The position numbers were made by a program, and so were the translations under genes. Shown piece by piece: positions 1 to 8,000 of a stretch of 16,742 nucleotides of DNA. The notes beneath the pieces are model-generated. The model made no database searches. It saw only the letters and a list, made by a program, of their open reading frames with translations, and was not told the origin of the DNA. Location of the stretch: contig DDBN01000114.1 in NCBI GenBank assembly GCA_002333145.1, forward strand, positions 26,428 to 43,169. Direction: 5' to 3'. The stretch is from Moraxellaceae bacterium UBA2031 (lineage in GTDB: Bacteria; Pseudomonadota; Gammaproteobacteria; Pseudomonadales; Moraxellaceae). Position 1 is the stretch's first letter. Each line of letters begins with the position of its first letter.

Positions 1-312
1 CCTCCTCCCGATTGGTATCGCGGTGAACGGCCTCAGGCAGGCCTGCTAGCCTGCTATTCCCTGATGATTACTGATGAAGGTAAGGGCTTGCCGTATTTCA
101 GGGCTGAGCGCCTGTCGGATGGCGAGTGGGTTGTACGAAAGGGCGACAAAGCTATTTTGTCCGCTTTGGTGCTGCCCGATTCATCCAGCACTTGGCTGGC
201 GTTAGAGGCCAGAGCCAATGCTCTAAGCCTCTGGTGGCAAGAGGAGGGGGGCATTGATGACCTGCCATTGCAGCTGGATGTGTTGGGTAAATTACGCCAG
301 AAACTCGCCTGA
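1..312 (+). CDS. C-terminal part of an unidentified protein (5' end outside window)
   Basis: The frame is open from the first base of the window and ends with TGA at 310-312, giving at least 103 residues. The coding frame continues upstream of the internal ATG at 64 (residues PPPDWYRGERPQAG precede it), so that ATG is probably not the start. The visible part is soluble, with an aromatic-rich stretch (WYRGE, LPYFRAERL), a central Trp and a Leu-rich C-terminus ending in KLRQKLA. I see no catalytic motif and do not recognise a family. It lies 122 bases upstream of topA on the same strand, separated from it by an inverted repeat at 328-357, so it is probably its own transcription unit or the distal gene of one. 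Coding status is supported by the open frame to the window edge and by the lack of a better reading on either strand. Confidence 0.6.
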   Translation, partial: PPPDWYRGERPQAGLLACYSLMITDEGKGLPYFRAERLSDGEWVVRKGDKAILSALVLPDSSSTWLALEARANALSLWWQEEGGIDDLPLQLDVLGKLRQKLA

Positions 313-327
313 TTCCGGGATTATTTA

Positions 328-357
328 CCGGTCATGAGCACGGTCGTGCTTGACCGG
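328..357 (+). repeat. Inverted repeat between the upstream gene and topA
   Basis: CCGGTCA (328-334) pairs with TGACCGG (351-357), and inside it AGCAC pairs with GTGCT around a GGTC loop. The result is a long, nearly continuous stem. It follows the upstream stop codon closely, as a terminator would, but no T-run follows. It could be a factor-assisted terminator, an mRNA 3'-end stabiliser, or an operator in front of topA; the sequence does not decide. Confidence 0.5.
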
Positions 358-434
358 GATGCATTCCCCTCTTATATATGCCGCTCTCCGGCTTGATTAG
401 CCGCTAATTCATATTCCCACGGGTAGCCGATTTC

Positions 435-3068
435 ATGGGCAAATCGCTCGTCATCGTCGAGTCTCCGGCCAAGGCCAAGACCATCAATAAGTACCTCGGC
501 AAGGATTTCATTGTGAAGTCCAGCGTGGGCCATGTGCGCGACCTGCCTGTTAGCGGGTCTGGTAAGCCGGTAGATACGGCTGAGCGGGCCAAGGCTGCTG
601 CGGCAACCCGCAAGCTGTCCCCGGAAGCCAAGGCGCTGCAGAAGGTAACCAAGTCCCGTGTGGCGCTCGTGGCCCGTATGGGGGTGGACCCGGAGCGAGA
701 CTGGGCGGCGCATTATGAAATCCTGCCCGGTAAAGAAAAGGTGGTGGATGAGCTGAAAAGGCTCGCTAAGGATGCCGATACCATTTATCTGGCCACTGAC
801 TTGGATCGCGAGGGGGAGGCCATTGCCTGGCATCTCCGTGAAGTGATTGGCGGTGATGAAAGCCGTTTTCGACGCGTGGTGTTTAACGAAATCACCAAGA
901 ATGCGATTACCGAGGCGTTTAAGAAGCCTGGCATCCTGAATATTGACCGTGTAAATGCTCAACAGGCCCGTCGCTTTCTGGATCGTGTTGTTGGTTACAT
1001 GGTATCGCCGCTGCTCTGGGAGAAAATTGCCCGTGGGCTTTCTGCTGGGCGAGTGCAGTCGGTGGCGTTGCGTCTGGTTGTCGAGCGTGAGCGTGAGATT
1101 CGCGCTTTTATTCCTGAAGAGTTTTGGGAAATCCATGCGGACACACAAACAGCCAAAAAGGCAGCTTTGCGTCTGGAAGTGGCAAAGCACAAGAATGCGG
1201 CTTTCCGTCCGGATAATAAAGTCGAGGCCGATGCAGCGCTGAAGACACTGCAGAGTGCCAGCTATGTCGTGGCCAAGCGTGACGATAAACCGACACGCAC
1301 ACGCCCTAATGCGCCTTTTATTACGTCGACATTGCAGCAGGCGGCCAGCACTCGTCTCGGTTTTTCTGTGAAGAAAACCATGACGCTGGCGCAGCGTCTT
1401 TATGAAGCAGGTCATATCACTTATATGCGTACTGATTCGACTAATTTGAGTCAGGATGCTGTTAATGCAGCGCGAGAATTCATTGAGAGTCAGTACGGCA
1501 AGAAGTACCTGCCTGAAACGCCAAATGTGTATTCCAGCAAAGATGGCGCACAAGAAGCGCATGAAGCTATTCGCCCTTCTGATGTAACTGCTACTTCAGA
1601 CAGCCTGCAGGGACTGGAGCGCGATGCTGAGCGTTTGTATGAACTAATTTGGCGTCAGTTTGTTGCCTGTCAGATGCCTGATGCGGAATACCTGTCTTCT
1701 AGCATAAGTGTTAGTGCAGCAGATTTTGAATTGCGTATCCGTGGTCGCATTCTGAAATTTGATGGCTTTACTAAGGTAATGACGCCGGCGCAGAAGGATA
1801 AGGAAGATGTGGTACTGCCGGACGTAGCCGTGGGTGAGACGCTCTCGTTGGTAAAGCTAGACCCGAGTCAGCACTTTACCAAGCCGCCGGCACGCTTTAG
1901 CGAAGCAACGCTGGTGCGTGAGCTGGAAAAGCGTGGTATCGGTCGTCCTTCTACGTATGCCGCTATTATTTCCACGATTCAGGATCGGGGTTATGTGAAG
2001 TTGGAAAATCGCCGTCTCTATGCTGAGAAGATGGGCGATATTGTGACCGACCGCCTCACTGAAAACTTCCAGAACCTGATGGATTACGCTTTCACGGCCG
2101 AGTTGGAGCAGGAACTCGATAAGGTGGCTGAAGGCTCGCTTGAGTGGAAGAAAGTTCTCAACGATTTTTACAAAGACTTTAAAAAGAAACTTGATAAAGC
2201 AGGCGAAGAAGATGGCATGCGTCGTAACCAGCCGGTTACTACTAATATTCCCTGCAAGCTTTGTGCTCGTCCTATGCAGATTCGTACCGCTAGCACAGGT
2301 GTTTTCTTGGGGTGCTCCGGTTATGGCTTGCCACCGAAAGAGCGATGCAAGGGCACTGTTAATCTAGTGCCAGGCGGCGATGTGGTGGCGATTGACGAGA
2401 ACGATGAGGATGGTGAGTCCCGTCAATTGCTGGCGCGTCATCGTTGCCCGAAGTGCAGCACGGCAATGGAAAGCTATTTAATTGATGAAGGCCGCAAACT
2501 GCATGTGTGCGGTAACAACCCGGATTGTGACGGCTACGAAATTGAGCAGGGCAGTTATCGCATCAAAGGCTATGACGGCCCTTTGATTGAATGTGATAAG
2601 TGTGGCTCTGACATGCAGCTCAAGACGGGTCGCTTCGGTAAATATTTTGGCTGTACTAATGCTGACTGCGGGAATACCCGCAAACTGCTACGCAGTGGTG
2701 AGGCGGCTCCTCCCAAGGCGGACCCAATTCCTATGCCACATTTGCGCTGCGTAAAGTCAGATGACTTTTTCCTGCTACGTGACGGTGCGGCTGGTTTGTT
2801 TATGGCGGCCAGCCAATTTCCTAAGCATCGTGAAACGCGCGCTCCGCTGATTGAGGAATTGCAAAGCGTGGCAGATCAGCTGGATGTGAAGCATCGTTAC
2901 TTGCTGTTGGCGCCGGTGCAGGATAACGACGGCAATAAGAGCATGCTGCGTTTTAGTCGCAAGACGAAAGAGCAGTATGTAGTGACTGAGACGGATGGCA
3001 AACCGACTGGCTGGCAGGCTTTCTACCAAGATGGTAAGTGGGTGGTGAGCCCGGCCAAGACTAAATAA
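435..3068 (+). CDS. topA: DNA topoisomerase I (type IA, omega protein)
   Basis: 877 residues, close to the roughly 865 of E. coli TopA. The enzyme relaxes negative supercoils by nicking one strand and passing the other through a covalent 5'-phosphotyrosine gate. The Toprim domain is intact: Glu9 in VIVESPAKA and the acidic triad D122-L-D124-R-E126. The active-site tyrosine is Y330 in ITYMRTDS, equivalent to E. coli Y319. RGIGRPSTYA and SAGRVQSVALRL are further family signatures. The C-terminus carries three four-cysteine zinc fingers (CKLC..C..C; CPKC..CGNNPDC; CDKC..CTNADC), then a zinc-ribbon-like tail ending in Lys-rich residues. A loop after the Toprim start (about residues 40-90) is longer than in E. 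coli and resembles pseudomonad TopA. ATG 435 is chosen because MGKSLVIVESPAKAKTI is the conserved N-terminus; the ribosome binding site is weak. The frame is intact. Confidence 0.98.
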   Translation: MGKSLVIVESPAKAKTINKYLGKDFIVKSSVGHVRDLPVSGSGKPVDTAERAKAAAATRKLSPEAKALQKVTKSRVALVARMGVDPERDWAAHYEILPGKEKVVDELKRLAKDADTIYLATDLDREGEAIAWHLREVIGGDESRFRRVVFNEITKNAITEAFKKPGILNIDRVNAQQARRFLDRVVGYMVSPLLWEKIARGLSAGRVQSVALRLVVEREREIRAFIPEEFWEIHADTQTAKKAALRLEVAKHKNAAFRPDNKVEADAALKTLQSASYVVAKRDDKPTRTRPNAPFITSTLQQAASTRLGFSVKKTMTLAQRLYEAGHITYMRTDSTNLSQDAVNAAREFIESQYGKKYLPETPNVYSSKDGAQEAHEAIRPSDVTATSDSLQGLERDAERLYELIWRQFVACQMPDAEYLSSSISVSAADFELRIRGRILKFDGFTKVMTPAQKDKEDVVLPDVAVGETLSLVKLDPSQHFTKPPARFSEATLVRELEKRGIGRPSTYAAIISTIQDRGYVKLENRRLYAEKMGDIVTDRLTENFQNLMDYAFTAELEQELDKVAEGSLEWKKVLNDFYKDFKKKLDKAGEEDGMRRNQPVTTNIPCKLCARPMQIRTASTGVFLGCSGYGLPPKERCKGTVNLVPGGDVVAIDENDEDGESRQLLARHRCPKCSTAMESYLIDEGRKLHVCGNNPDCDGYEIEQGSYRIKGYDGPLIECDKCGSDMQLKTGRFGKYFGCTNADCGNTRKLLRSGEAAPPKADPIPMPHLRCVKSDDFFLLRDGAAGLFMAASQFPKHRETRAPLIEELQSVADQLDVKHRYLLLAPVQDNDGNKSMLRFSRKTKEQYVVTETDGKPTGWQAFYQDGKWVVSPAKTK

Positions 3069-3091
3069 CAGGCCTTTGTGGCTGATAGATA

Positions 3092-3113
3092 GTCCTGCTT
3101 TCTTTGGCAGGAC
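3092..3113 (+). repeat. Hairpin after topA
   Basis: GTCCTGC (3092-3098) and GCAGGAC (3107-3113) form a perfect 7-bp stem with an 8-base T-rich loop, 23 bases after the topA stop. No T-run follows, so it is at best a weak or factor-assisted terminator. It may instead stabilise the topA mRNA end or separate expression of topA from the small downstream gene. Confidence 0.45.
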
Positions 3114-3131
3114 GGGATATGTGAATAACAG

Positions 3132-3386
3132 ATGTCTGGTGCAGCTTTTCTTGAAATTGTAGAAACCGAAGATGGTGATGTGATCCTTCGTCGAGCGGAT
3201 TCGACGGAAGGTAATCCGGAACCATTAGTAGCTATCCGGTTTTCCGCCGAGGCTAAGGCCTTGCTCGGTGCTCATCTGGGAGATATTGCCCGTGGCATGA
3301 TTGGTACCGGCGTACAAATGGCCGGTCAAATTCATGCGGGTAATACCGTGATGGTTGAGGACGATACTCCGCCTGTATTGCATTGA
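3132..3386 (+). CDS. Small conserved hypothetical protein downstream of topA
   Basis: 84 residues beginning MSGAAFLEIVETEDGD. It is acidic and soluble, with a beta-rich start (AAFLEIVE, VILRRAD, LVAIRFS) followed by a helical part containing ARGMIGTGVQMAGQI. It has no signal peptide, membrane segment, cysteine or catalytic motif. From memory, small proteins with this N-terminal pattern (AFLEIVE..DG.I.L.RA) lie near topA or lexA in pseudomonads and relatives; their function is unknown. It follows topA by 63 bases in the same direction with a hairpin between. The ribosome binding site is poor (GGGA about 14 bases upstream), so expression may be low or partly coupled to topA. The start is the only ATG that fits the conserved N-terminus. 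Confidence 0.8.
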   Translation: MSGAAFLEIVETEDGDVILRRADSTEGNPEPLVAIRFSAEAKALLGAHLGDIARGMIGTGVQMAGQIHAGNTVMVEDDTPPVLH

Positions 3387-3410
3387 TGCAAGGGTGTTAG
3401 TCTGTGATGG

Positions 3411-3432
3411 GGCCTGACTCCGCTGCCAGGCC
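3411..3432 (+). repeat. GC-rich hairpin upstream of the LOG-family gene
   Basis: GGCCTG (3411-3416) pairs with CAGGCC (3427-3432) around a 10-base loop, 24 bases after the preceding stop and ahead of the next gene's ribosome binding site. There is no T-run. It could be a weak terminator for the small gene or a 5'-leader structure for the next one. Confidence 0.35.
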
Positions 3433-3458
3433 TCTGGAAACAAACACGGGAGTCGCAC

Positions 3459-4115
3459 ATGTTTGACAGAAAAATGCCCGAAGCGTGGCGCGTGTTGCGT
3501 ATTCAGTCTGAGCTTGTAGATGGCATTGAGCACCTCACTAAGGTGGCTCATGCGGCGATTATCTTTGGTAGTGCACGTCTCGGACCAGACTCTCCCTATT
3601 ATCATCAAGCCGAGCAGTTAGGGGCATTGCTATCACACGCAGGACTGCCTGTGATTAGTGGGGGAGGCCCTGGCATCATGGAGGGCGCCAACAAAGGGGC
3701 GATCGGTAAGGGAGCTCTGTCTATCGGCCTCAATATCAGCCTGCCACATGAGCAGGAGGCTAATCCTTTTCAAGATATCAGCCTGTATTTCCGCTATTTT
3801 TTCGTGCGCAAGTTTATGTTCATGAAGCATGCCGTTGCGTTTGCTATTTTCCCGGGTGGTTATGGCACGTTGGATGAGCTTTTTGAGGCGCTGACACTGA
3901 TTCAGACGAAAAAAACAGAACCTTTTCCGGTGGTTCTCATTGGTACAGCGTACTGGCAGGGGCTAGTGGCCTGGATCAGGGAAACAATGTTGACTCAAGG
4001 CTGTATCTCATCAGAAGACATGGATTTGTTCACGGTAGTCGACTCAGTGGATGAGGCTGCACGCATCATCATTTCCCATTACCGCAAACATTACGCTGCA
4101 ACTAGAGATAGTTGA
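3459..4115 (+). CDS. LOG-family (TIGR00730) nucleotide 5'-monophosphate phosphoribohydrolase
   Basis: 218 residues with the Rossmann-like LOG/lysine-decarboxylase-like fold. The two nucleotide-binding signatures are clear: S67-GGGPGIMEGANKGA near the first third and P132-GGYGTLDE140, the PGGxGTxxE motif that contributes the catalytic Glu. RYFFVRKFMFMKHA between them matches the conserved Arg/Lys segment. Family members cleave the N-glycosidic bond of nucleoside monophosphates, releasing ribose 5-phosphate and a base; the plant enzyme activates cytokinins, and bacterial homologues are probably housekeeping nucleotide hydrolases. The old label 'lysine decarboxylase' is wrong for this family. 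An extra N-terminal segment of about 30 residues precedes the core. GGGAG at 3448-3452, six bases before ATG 3459, supports the start. The stop TGA overlaps the ATG of the next gene. Confidence 0.92.
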   Translation: MFDRKMPEAWRVLRIQSELVDGIEHLTKVAHAAIIFGSARLGPDSPYYHQAEQLGALLSHAGLPVISGGGPGIMEGANKGAIGKGALSIGLNISLPHEQEANPFQDISLYFRYFFVRKFMFMKHAVAFAIFPGGYGTLDELFEALTLIQTKKTEPFPVVLIGTAYWQGLVAWIRETMLTQGCISSEDMDLFTVVDSVDEAARIIISHYRKHYAATRDS

Positions 4116-4591
4116 TGAGGCATCTGCAGGTGTCGATTGCCAACCAGACACTGACTCTTCTCGAGGATGAGCAGCCCGTGGCGCATTATCTGGTGTCGAC
4201 GGCGCTGAAGGGGGCCGGCGAGCGCAGTGGCAGTGAGCAGACGCCGAGAGGGCATCACATCATCCGTGCCATGATTGGCGCAGATGCACCTTACGGTGCG
4301 GTGTTCCGTGGGCGCCGACCCACCGGGGAGGTCTGGACCCCAGAGTTGCATGAGCGGCATCCGGGGAGAGATTGGATTTTGTCCCGTATCCTTTGGCTCT
4401 CAGGCGTTGAAACTGGGCGAAACCGCCTAGGGCAATGCGACACCATGCGCCGCTATATCTATATCCATGGAACCCCTGATAGCGAGCCCATGGGAGAGCC
4501 GTTGTCGCATGGGTGCATACGCATGCGTAATGAGGACATCATTGACTTGTTTGATCGTGTGGATGCTTATACGCCCGTGTTTATTGAGTAA
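4115..4591 (+). CDS. YkuD-domain (L,D-transpeptidase-fold) protein without signal peptide
   Basis: 158 residues, essentially only a YkuD domain. The catalytic signature is complete: H118 in YIYIHGTP and S131-H132-G133-C134 followed by IRMRNEDI, with Cys134 as nucleophile. TPRG and GRDWILSRILW are also typical. YkuD enzymes make or remodel 3-3 peptidoglycan crosslinks or attach proteins to peptidoglycan, outside the inner membrane. This protein, however, starts MRHLQVSIANQTLTLLED with no hydrophobic leader. An in-frame TAG at 4109-4111 rules out an upstream extension that could add one. A compact YkuD protein of the same style sits beside tRNA genes in Pseudomonas, from memory. The start overlaps the previous stop (TGATG), which implies translational coupling; a TTG at 4112 is a less likely start. 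The fold assignment is firm, but its cellular role is open. Confidence 0.9.
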   Translation: MRHLQVSIANQTLTLLEDEQPVAHYLVSTALKGAGERSGSEQTPRGHHIIRAMIGADAPYGAVFRGRRPTGEVWTPELHERHPGRDWILSRILWLSGVETGRNRLGQCDTMRRYIYIHGTPDSEPMGEPLSHGCIRMRNEDIIDLFDRVDAYTPVFIE

Positions 4592-4649
4592 GTCTGAGCA
4601 CGCTTGTGGGTGAGGGCTGACTGAAAAATAAGCAATTGAAAACATTATG

Positions 4650-4705
4650 AAAAAAAACAGGATTTACCCTTTGACAGAGGGATTCAAATCCCTATAATTC
4701 GCCCC
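4650..4705 (+). promoter_or_regulatory. Strong sigma-70 promoter for the tRNA-Val/tRNA-Asp unit
   Basis: A perfect -35 box TTGACA (4671-4676) and a perfect -10 box TATAAT (4693-4698) are separated by 16 bases. A run of eight A residues (4650-4657) lies upstream of the -35 box, where an UP element would bind the RNA polymerase alpha subunit. A GC-rich discriminator (CGCCCC, 4700-4705) follows the -10 box, as is typical of stable-RNA promoters under stringent (ppGpp) control. Transcription should begin about 15 bases upstream of tRNA-Val. Confidence 0.93.
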
Positions 4706-4720
4706 ACGTTAAGTGGCTGA

Positions 4721-4796
4721 GGGTGCTTAGCTCAGCTGGGAGAGCAGCTCCTTTACACGGAGCGGGTCGGCGGTTCGATCCCGTCAGCACCCACCA
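4721..4796 (+). tRNA. tRNA-Val (anticodon UAC)
   Basis: 76 bases with an encoded CCA end. The acceptor arms GGGTGCT and AGCACCC pair perfectly. The D-arm contains AGCTCAGCTGGGAGAGC and the T-loop is GTTCGATC. The anticodon stem GCTCC/GGAGC encloses loop TTTACAC, so the anticodon is TAC at 4754-4756, reading valine GUA/GUG codons. It is the first product of the promoter at 4671-4698 and is co-transcribed with tRNA-Asp 15 bases downstream. Confidence 0.98.
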
Positions 4797-4811
4797 TAAC
4801 GTAAAGACCGA

Positions 4812-4888
4812 GCAGCGGTAGTTCAGTCGGTTAGAATACCGGCCTGTCACGCCGGGGGTCGCGGGTTCGAGTCCCGTCCGCTGCGCCA
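4812..4888 (+). tRNA. tRNA-Asp (anticodon GUC)
   Basis: 77 bases with encoded CCA. The acceptor arms GCAGCGG and CCGCTGC pair perfectly, with discriminator G. The D-arm has GTTCAGTCGGTTAGAA and the T-loop GTTCGAGTC. The anticodon stem CCGGC/GCCGG encloses CTGTCAC, giving anticodon GTC (4846-4848). It is the second gene of the tRNA unit and ends nine bases ahead of the terminator stem. Confidence 0.98.
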
Positions 4889-4896
4889 TATAAACC

Positions 4897-4934
4897 AAAC
4901 GCGTTGTCCGAAAGGGCAACGCGTTTTGTTTTTT
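4897..4934 (+). terminator. Rho-independent terminator of the tRNA unit
   Basis: AAACGCGTTGTCC pairs with GGGCAACGCGTTT (one G-U) around a GAAA tetraloop. The T-rich tract TTTTGTTTTTT follows. The long stem, stable tetraloop and T-tract make this a textbook intrinsic terminator directly after tRNA-Asp. Confidence 0.96.
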
Positions 4935-5007
4935 CAGGCTTTATTTATTCAGAATAACGTCCAGACTGGTTGTATAGCTTGTCGACTGACCGGTTTTCCA
5001 GTCAAAT

Positions 5008-5026
5008 TGGCACTTGCGCATTGCCA
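5008..5026. other. Imperfect palindrome upstream of the large c-di-GMP gene
   Basis: TGGCA (5008-5012) and TGCCA (5022-5026) flank the central palindrome TGCGCA, 39 bases upstream of the ATG at 5065. The spacing between halves resembles a small operator site. No convincing sigma-70 boxes are seen in 4935-5064, so I cannot place it relative to a transcription start. It may be chance. Confidence 0.25.
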
Positions 5027-5050
5027 GAGTCGGAGTGCATTGAATAGCTC

Positions 5051-5057
5051 AAGGAAG
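5051..5057 (+). promoter_or_regulatory. Ribosome binding site fixing the start of the PilZ-DUF1631-GGDEF-EAL gene
   Basis: AAGGAAG lies eight bases before ATG 5065. A TTG at 5062 is in frame but too close to this site, so ATG 5065 is the better start. The N-terminus MPDQRHTERLPL then begins just before the PilZ Arg motif. Confidence 0.75.
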
Positions 5058-5064
5058 AACGTTG

Positions 5065-8000
5065 ATGCCTGATCAGCGACATACCGAACGATTGCCTCTT
5101 TCCATGACAGTGCAGCTTATCGCGCGTGGGTTTAATCGTCGTTCCTGCCGGATGAAAGATATCGGCCCTGGTGGCGCCCTCCTTGAGCTGCCAAAAGTAG
5201 CAGCGGAAGGGGAGCCCTCGCTCAAGCAAGGTGAAGTAATCATTTTGCGCATGTTTCTGGGTAAGGGGGATGCTGCCCGGGAGCACGAGCTGCGAGCACG
5301 TGTCGTACATCTGGACGCAGCCTTTCTAGGTGTCAGCTTTTTTAATCCAGATGATGAGACCCTGAAACTCCTTTTGAGTGCGGGCGCGCAGGCTTCCGAA
5401 AAGCAGGGAGTATTGACGCCGGTTGCGCGTTCATTCCTAGAGCAGTTGGGGCAGCAAGTAGCTGGGTTCTGCCGTTATCGGTTGGCTGATTTTTTCAAAT
5501 CAGCAGAGGAGTTGTTGCTCGAGACAGCCGACAACGCTCGAAGCAATACAGATCAGCGCATATTCTTTGATGCCGTTACCTTGCTGCGCAAGCAACAAGG
5601 GACGCTGACGGCACGGTTTATGATGGCGTTGGATAAAACGTTTTCTGATTTTGATGAAAAGGCTTCGCAGAACGTTAAGCGTCCTGATATTTCCCGGCTT
5701 GCGCTCGTGGACAAGGGCCAGTTTGAGGAGTGGCTAATCGTCAAGATGATTTCCAGTCGAGTAGAAGCAAACTGCCGGACACCGCTTTTTGCGCTACAAA
5801 TTCGATTGAATGACTTGGCCGGGGTGGCAGAAGGCCAACAACAACCGAACCGTTTTTTACCCATTTATGTCTGCGAAGCCTTTCAAGAGGCCATTACTGT
5901 TTTACGTCCCGATATCACGTTAGAAAAGCTTCTCTACAAATCATTCGAAAATTCAATCTTGGCAGGATTCGAAGGTTTGTATGAGTCGCTGAACGAGACA
6001 TTAGCTCGTGGTGGAGTGTTACCGGATCTGGATGTGTCACGATATCTGGTTAAGCATTCGGATGGCAGTGATGAGCTGGTAACGGATACCCAGCTACAAT
6101 CAGTTGTTCAGGCTGATGCGCCACAAGGCGAAGTAGTTCAAGGTGAAGTGGTTAGCAAGGGTGGAGTTTCACAGAAGACGATTGTGGGCTCCGGTGTTGT
6201 TGAGGGCGCTGCTGAGCGAGTGGTTAATCGTATTGGTGAGGCAGATGGCACGGCTGCTGTTGCAGCCGCCGGAGTAGGAGCAGCATCAGGGGTAGTAGGA
6301 ACAGAGGCAGCAGCAGAAACAGCAGCATCTGATGCTGGCAAGAAATCGGAAAATCAGCCACCAAAAAGTGCAGCCGAGTTTCTGGCGCGTGCTGGTAGTA
6401 ATTCGGCACAGCAGCGTTTTGAGACATCACAACGTGATGCCAAGGCAGCTGTTACGGCACTAAAGCGTTTATTTGAAGCGAAGAACACTCGACGCGATCA
6501 AGATGTAGTAAATGAATCGGGTGATGGAACACCACCGGTGGCAGTTCCCCAGTTTGAAGTGAAGGATGTACAGCAGAGCTTTGATCAACTGAAGCTGGCG
6601 GGTAAAGACTGGCAGCCAGTGCTGCAAACAATGGCGGCAGATCAAGGGTGTGAGCTTGCAGGCACTGTGCAGTCTATTGTTCAGGTGTCGGAAGGGGTAC
6701 TCAATAACCTTTTGCAAAATCAGAGTATTGGAGAGCCGGCCAAGGCGTGGTTCCGCCGGCTTGAATTGCCACTGTTACATTCATTGATGACCGATGACGA
6801 TCTCTTTCAGCGAGAGGATCATCCTGCGCGTCAAGTTCTCAATCGATTGGCTCGATTAGGTTTTCGTGATCATCCATTGACGCGAGAACAAGAAGAGACC
6901 ATCGCTAATCTTGTAGAAGAAATTTCTCAGGTCTTTAATAGCGAGCCGGAAGTTTTTGATAAGGCGCTGGGTGTTCTAGAGCCCATGGTTAAGCGTCAGG
7001 AAGTTTCTTATCAGCGTAATCTGGAGCGAGTGCGTCAGCTGGCTGAGGGTGAGCATCGCTTGGATAGCGCGCGTCAGCGCGTACAGCAGTTTTTAGATGA
7101 GCGCTTGGCAGGCAAGCGTGTGCCGAAGCCTTTGATCTCACTCATTGACTCGGGCTGGCGTGATTTGCTGGTAAAAACACATCTGCGCTTGGGTGAAGAA
7201 AGCCGCGAGTGGATTGAATACGCTGGTGTGGTGGATGAGTTGCTAGTCATTGGCGATGACATGCATCGTCCTTTTGATTTGCGTAACATTCTCCGGTTGA
7301 TCAAGGCCGGTCTGCATGAGTTGGGTGATACCGGTGGGCGCCAACAACAGCAAGCGGTAGCTGAGCTGAAGCAGCTACTGTCAGGGCCTCAACGCGTGCT
7401 GGGAGATGTGGCATGGGTTGTGCTGCCGGCTCTCCAGTCTGAAGAAAAGAGCGATCCTGCCGAAGAGCGCTGGCTTGAAAAATGGATGGATCGTGCTCGC
7501 CGTCTGCAGTTGGGCGACTGGATTGAGCTACGCCATCGTGGTGAAGATTCGGATCGCATGCGTCTTGCTTGGCGTGCTGCCGATGATTCCAAGTTTGTCT
7601 TTGTAAACCATCAGGGTGTTAAGGTTAGCGATTTTACCTTGCGCGAACTGGCGGCTCTCATGCACACCGGTAATGCTCTTATTTTTGAAGGGGATGATAT
7701 TCCTGTCGTGGATGATGCACTGGAAAAGGTGGTGCATCAGCTCTATGACCAGCTGGCGTGGCAGGCCATGCATGATGAACTAACAGGCTTGACCAATCGT
7801 ACTGAATTTACCCGACAGTTGCAGCGCGTGGTGGATGATGCCAAGCGTACGCGGTCACGGCATGTGGTGGGTTACATCAATCTTGATCAGTTTAAGCTGA
7901 TTAATAACACGTCAGGTTTTGCCGCCGGAGATCAGCTGCTTAAAGATGTCGCGCATTTACTGAGTAAAGCGCTTAAGGCGAAAACGCTGGTCTCACGTCT

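Noticed and set aside
372..1562. Long (396-codon) open frame on the - strand opposite topA
   Set aside because: It lies entirely antisense to the conserved Toprim and active-site region of topA; its translation is His/Arg/Cys-rich with no recognisable motif. It is a shadow of topA codon usage.
4692..4919. 75-codon - strand frame across the two tRNA genes (contains RTGLEPATPGVTG and LTGSNRRPAPCKG)
   Set aside because: These are the well-known spurious peptides produced by translating tRNA genes antisense. The tRNAs, promoter and terminator explain the sequence fully.
5006..5025. Possible sigma-54 promoter (TTGGCAC ... TTGC) before the large c-di-GMP gene
   Set aside because: The distance between the GG and GC elements is two bases too long. 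Sigma-54 promoters tolerate almost no spacing change.
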